This document shows, piece by piece, positions 6,848-6,938 of a stretch of 6,938 bases of DNA; position 1 is the stretch's first letter, and every line of letters starts with the position of its first letter. The stretch lies in NCBI GenBank assembly GCA_048859965.1, contig JBLIZO010000024.1:1-6938 (forward strand). The letters are read 5' to 3'. The position numbers and the translations under genes were made by a program. The stretch comes from Fluviibacter sp048859965 (GTDB taxonomy: Bacteria; Pseudomonadota; Gammaproteobacteria; Burkholderiales; Rhodocyclaceae). Below the pieces are notes generated by a model. That model saw only the letters and a list, made by a program, of their open reading frames with translations, was not told the DNA's origin and searched no databases.

Positions 6848-6938
6848 TTAGATCAGATTAAAGTTTTTGTCAGCGTTGACAGGGCTCGGCAGTGGTTCGA
6901 TGTCGTTCATCTCGAGCAGGTTGATTTCGATGGTCGTG
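6848..6938 (-). CDS. Possible C-terminal end of an unidentified protein (5' part outside window)
   Basis: On the minus strand the frame from the window edge is open for 29 codons and stops at TAA (6850-6848). The codons are rich in C- and G-ending choices (ATC, AAC, CTG, GAC), like the confirmed genes here. The residues read EINLLEMNDIEPLPSP before a polar tail, and I do not recognise a family. The same bases also read open on the plus strand from 6755 to the edge, but without a good start codon and with poorer codon choice (including AGG). The call is therefore tentative. If real, this gene converges on the tRNA. Confidence 0.35.
   Translation of the reverse strand, partial: TTIEINLLEMNDIEPLPSPVNADKNFNLI

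Noticed and set aside
6755..6938. Plus-strand frame open to the window edge after the tRNA
   Set aside because: It has no ATG, only TTG/GTG/CTG candidates without a ribosome site, and it runs through the repeat element. The minus-strand reading has better codon use.
1..6938. CRISPR array, insertion sequence, rRNA or defence system
   Set aside because: I saw no regularly spaced repeats, transposase motifs, terminal inverted repeats or defence-protein motifs on either strand.

Overview
This window looks like ordinary chromosome from a GC-rich proteobacterium. The combination of hpnC-hpnD-hpnE, a proteobacterial-type ApaH and a Pat-type protein fits a beta- or gammaproteobacterium, and I lean towards beta. 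That placement is an inference from gene content and codon use, not from a marker gene. Five protein genes occupy almost all of positions 1-6555, every one on the minus strand. A tRNA-Leu gene runs the other way on the plus strand, and a short AT-richer stretch follows it.

Reading along the minus strand from right to left, hpnC (6555-5695), hpnD (5681-4836), hpnE (4836-3517) and apaH (3520-2687) form one tightly packed operon. The spacings are 13 nt, a 1-nt TAATG overlap and a 4-nt ATGA overlap. HpnD, HpnC and HpnE together turn two farnesyl diphosphates into squalene by the bacterial three-enzyme route: presqualene diphosphate, then hydroxysqualene, then squalene. Squalene usually feeds hopanoid synthesis, but no squalene-hopene cyclase lies in the window. 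ApaH, the diadenosine tetraphosphate hydrolase, is translationally coupled to the end of this pathway instead of sitting in its familiar ksgA-apaG-apaH setting.

A 147-nt gap follows apaH. Then comes a large gene (2539-1, cut by the window edge) for a multidomain protein: an NDP-forming acyl-CoA synthetase module followed by a GNAT acetyltransferase domain, the architecture of the protein lysine acetyltransferase Pat/PatZ. Its synthetase active site is unusual in my reading. The alpha-type phosphohistidine (His257) is kept, but the beta-type histidine of the HKSD-like motif is an arginine (Arg541).

At the right end, tRNA-Leu(UAG) with encoded CCA (6620-6704) is transcribed away from the hpn operon. 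The 64 nt between the tRNA and hpnC hold two plausible interleaved sigma70 promoters, and the hpnC one would give a leaderless or almost leaderless mRNA. Beyond the tRNA there is a 46-nt symmetric element built on a tandem 13-bp repeat with two GTCGAC palindromes. After it is what may be the last 29 codons of another minus-strand gene. I found no CRISPR array, transposase, integrase, rRNA or defence system. The most interesting points are the mixed Pat-like active site, the tRNA/hpnC promoter arrangement and the symmetric element after the tRNA.
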